Positions 48,967 to 49,370 of a stretch of DNA of 49,370 bases are shown here, one piece after another. How positions within the stretch are numbered: the first letter of the stretch is position 1; every line of letters begins with the position of its first letter. The position numbers and the translations under genes were made by a program. Source of the DNA: Chthonomonadaceae bacterium (GTDB lineage: Bacteria; Armatimonadota; Chthonomonadetes; Chthonomonadales; Chthonomonadaceae); NCBI GenBank assembly GCA_027459665.1, contig DAIDHN010000028.1, positions 1 to 49,370 on the forward strand, written 5' to 3'. The notes under the pieces were generated by a model, which worked only from the letters and a program-made list of their open reading frames with translations, did no database searches and was not told the DNA's origin.

Positions 48967-49370
48967 ATGGCAAATATTACCACTACGGTAGCGACCCCGT
49001 TTCTACCGCAGATATGGGCGATGGAGGCTCTGAACGTTTTACGAGCCAACATCACCATTGCTCATATCTGCGCACGGGACACCGACTATGACCCCGGTTG
49101 GCGAGGGAAGGTGCTCAACATTCCCTACCCGGGCACATTTACGGCACAGAGCAAGGTTGAGGGCAACATGGTTGGCCTGCAGACCCCGGCTAATGCCGCT
49201 ACTGTGCAGGTTACACTCAGCCGGCACGAGACAGTTGACTTCATTTTGCCTGCATGTATGGTTTACCCAGTGTTTGTATTGCCTTGCAAGAATACTTCAA
49301 CACGCTTTTGCAAAGATTGCAAGCACTTTTTACAGCAACATGCAGTTTTTTTCAAAAAAAGTGCGGCAAA
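48967..49370 (+). CDS. Major capsid protein (P22-gp5-like), partial and apparently interrupted
   Basis: The ATG at 48967 follows AGGGAGACCTGGC. The first 93 residues (TTVATPFLPQIWAMEALNVL, RDTDYDPGWRGKVLNIPYPG, QVTLSRHETVDFI) match the opening of P22-coat-like capsid proteins: an N-terminal helix, a bracketing strand, then the H-E-T-V-D-F-I start of the long helix. From about 49246 the frame stays open, but the sequence turns Cys/Lys/Phe-rich (LPACMVYPVFVLPCKNTSTR, FCKDCKHFLQQHAVFFKKSA), unlike any capsid. An insertion or rearrangement is likely. An inverted repeat GCACTTTTT / AAAAAGTGC lies at 49323-49364. The gene is cut by the window end. Confidence 0.7.
   Translation, partial: MANITTTVATPFLPQIWAMEALNVLRANITIAHICARDTDYDPGWRGKVLNIPYPGTFTAQSKVEGNMVGLQTPANAATVQVTLSRHETVDFILPACMVYPVFVLPCKNTSTRFCKDCKHFLQQHAVFFKKSAA

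Noticed and set aside
46626-49370. Active polymorphic toxin system with immunity gene
   Set aside because: The RHS/Hint frame is broken twice and truncated, and the next intact genes are phage structural genes, not a toxin-immunity pair.

Overview
The window looks like the chromosome of a Gram-negative-type bacterium, most plausibly a member of the Armatimonadota or a neighbouring lineage. This is an inference from gene content, not a taxonomic test. It carries a MacA/MacB/TolC-type export operon, so an outer membrane is expected. It also has a PEP-CTERM exported protein, an H-X9-D type pseudopilin next to a LacI regulator, a CdaA/CdaR c-di-AMP module, large secreted glycosidases, and frequent TTG and GTG starts preceded by strong AGGAGG-like ribosome binding sites.

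Region 1 (about 0.6-13 kb, minus strand) is a compact phage-derived cassette. In transcription order it holds a holin-like protein, a GH25 lysozyme, an S49 protease with an apparent nested scaffold, a DUF2190-type protein, a Mu gpT-like major capsid protein, two small structural proteins, a second small membrane protein, a tail-tube-like protein, two overlapping tail-assembly-chaperone-like frames, a short tape-measure candidate, a large discoidin/FN3 tail protein, an orphan HsdR-N-like nuclease and a tail fibre. No terminase, portal, integrase or regulator is visible. The lysozyme gene overlaps the protease gene where packaging genes would be expected. Chromosomal-looking palindromic repeats lie between its genes. 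It may be a domesticated or defective capsid-tail element.

Region 2 (13-16.6 kb) has a two-gene unit with its own promoter: a small TTG-initiated protein and a probable sulfur-binding-domain/HNH type IV restriction enzyme. It is followed by groES-groEL with a CIRCE operator and a strong terminator. Region 3 (16.7-30 kb) has a large secreted GH95/GH65-like enzyme convergent with a GH-A clan glycosidase. The latter is the last gene of a MarR-linked tolC-macA-macB-ATPase operon. Beyond these lie an orphan sugar-binding lipoprotein and a PEP-CTERM protein.

Region 4 (30.3-39.6 kb) is one tightly packed nine-gene minus-strand operon: cdaA, cdaR, membrane protein, DUF4129, DUF4350, MoxR, GT4 glycosyltransferase, adenosine-deaminase-family enzyme and METTL25-like methyltransferase. 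Region 5 (39.7-44.2 kb) contains a DUF6886-like gene, a phytanoyl-CoA dioxygenase-like gene, a small orphan gene with its own terminator, smpB, two convergent tRNAs (Met-CAT and Arg-TCG), a Ca2+/H+ exchanger and a 3-methyladenine glycosylase.

Region 6 (44.3-46.6 kb) is a lacI-pseudopilin-lipoprotein operon with a consensus promoter and two phased LacI-type operators. Region 7 (46.6 kb to the end) is decayed mobile DNA: an RHS/Hint remnant broken by a stop and a frameshift, then a second, unrelated phage head module on the plus strand. That module has a frameshifted scaffold gene, and its capsid gene loses its family-like sequence near 49,246.
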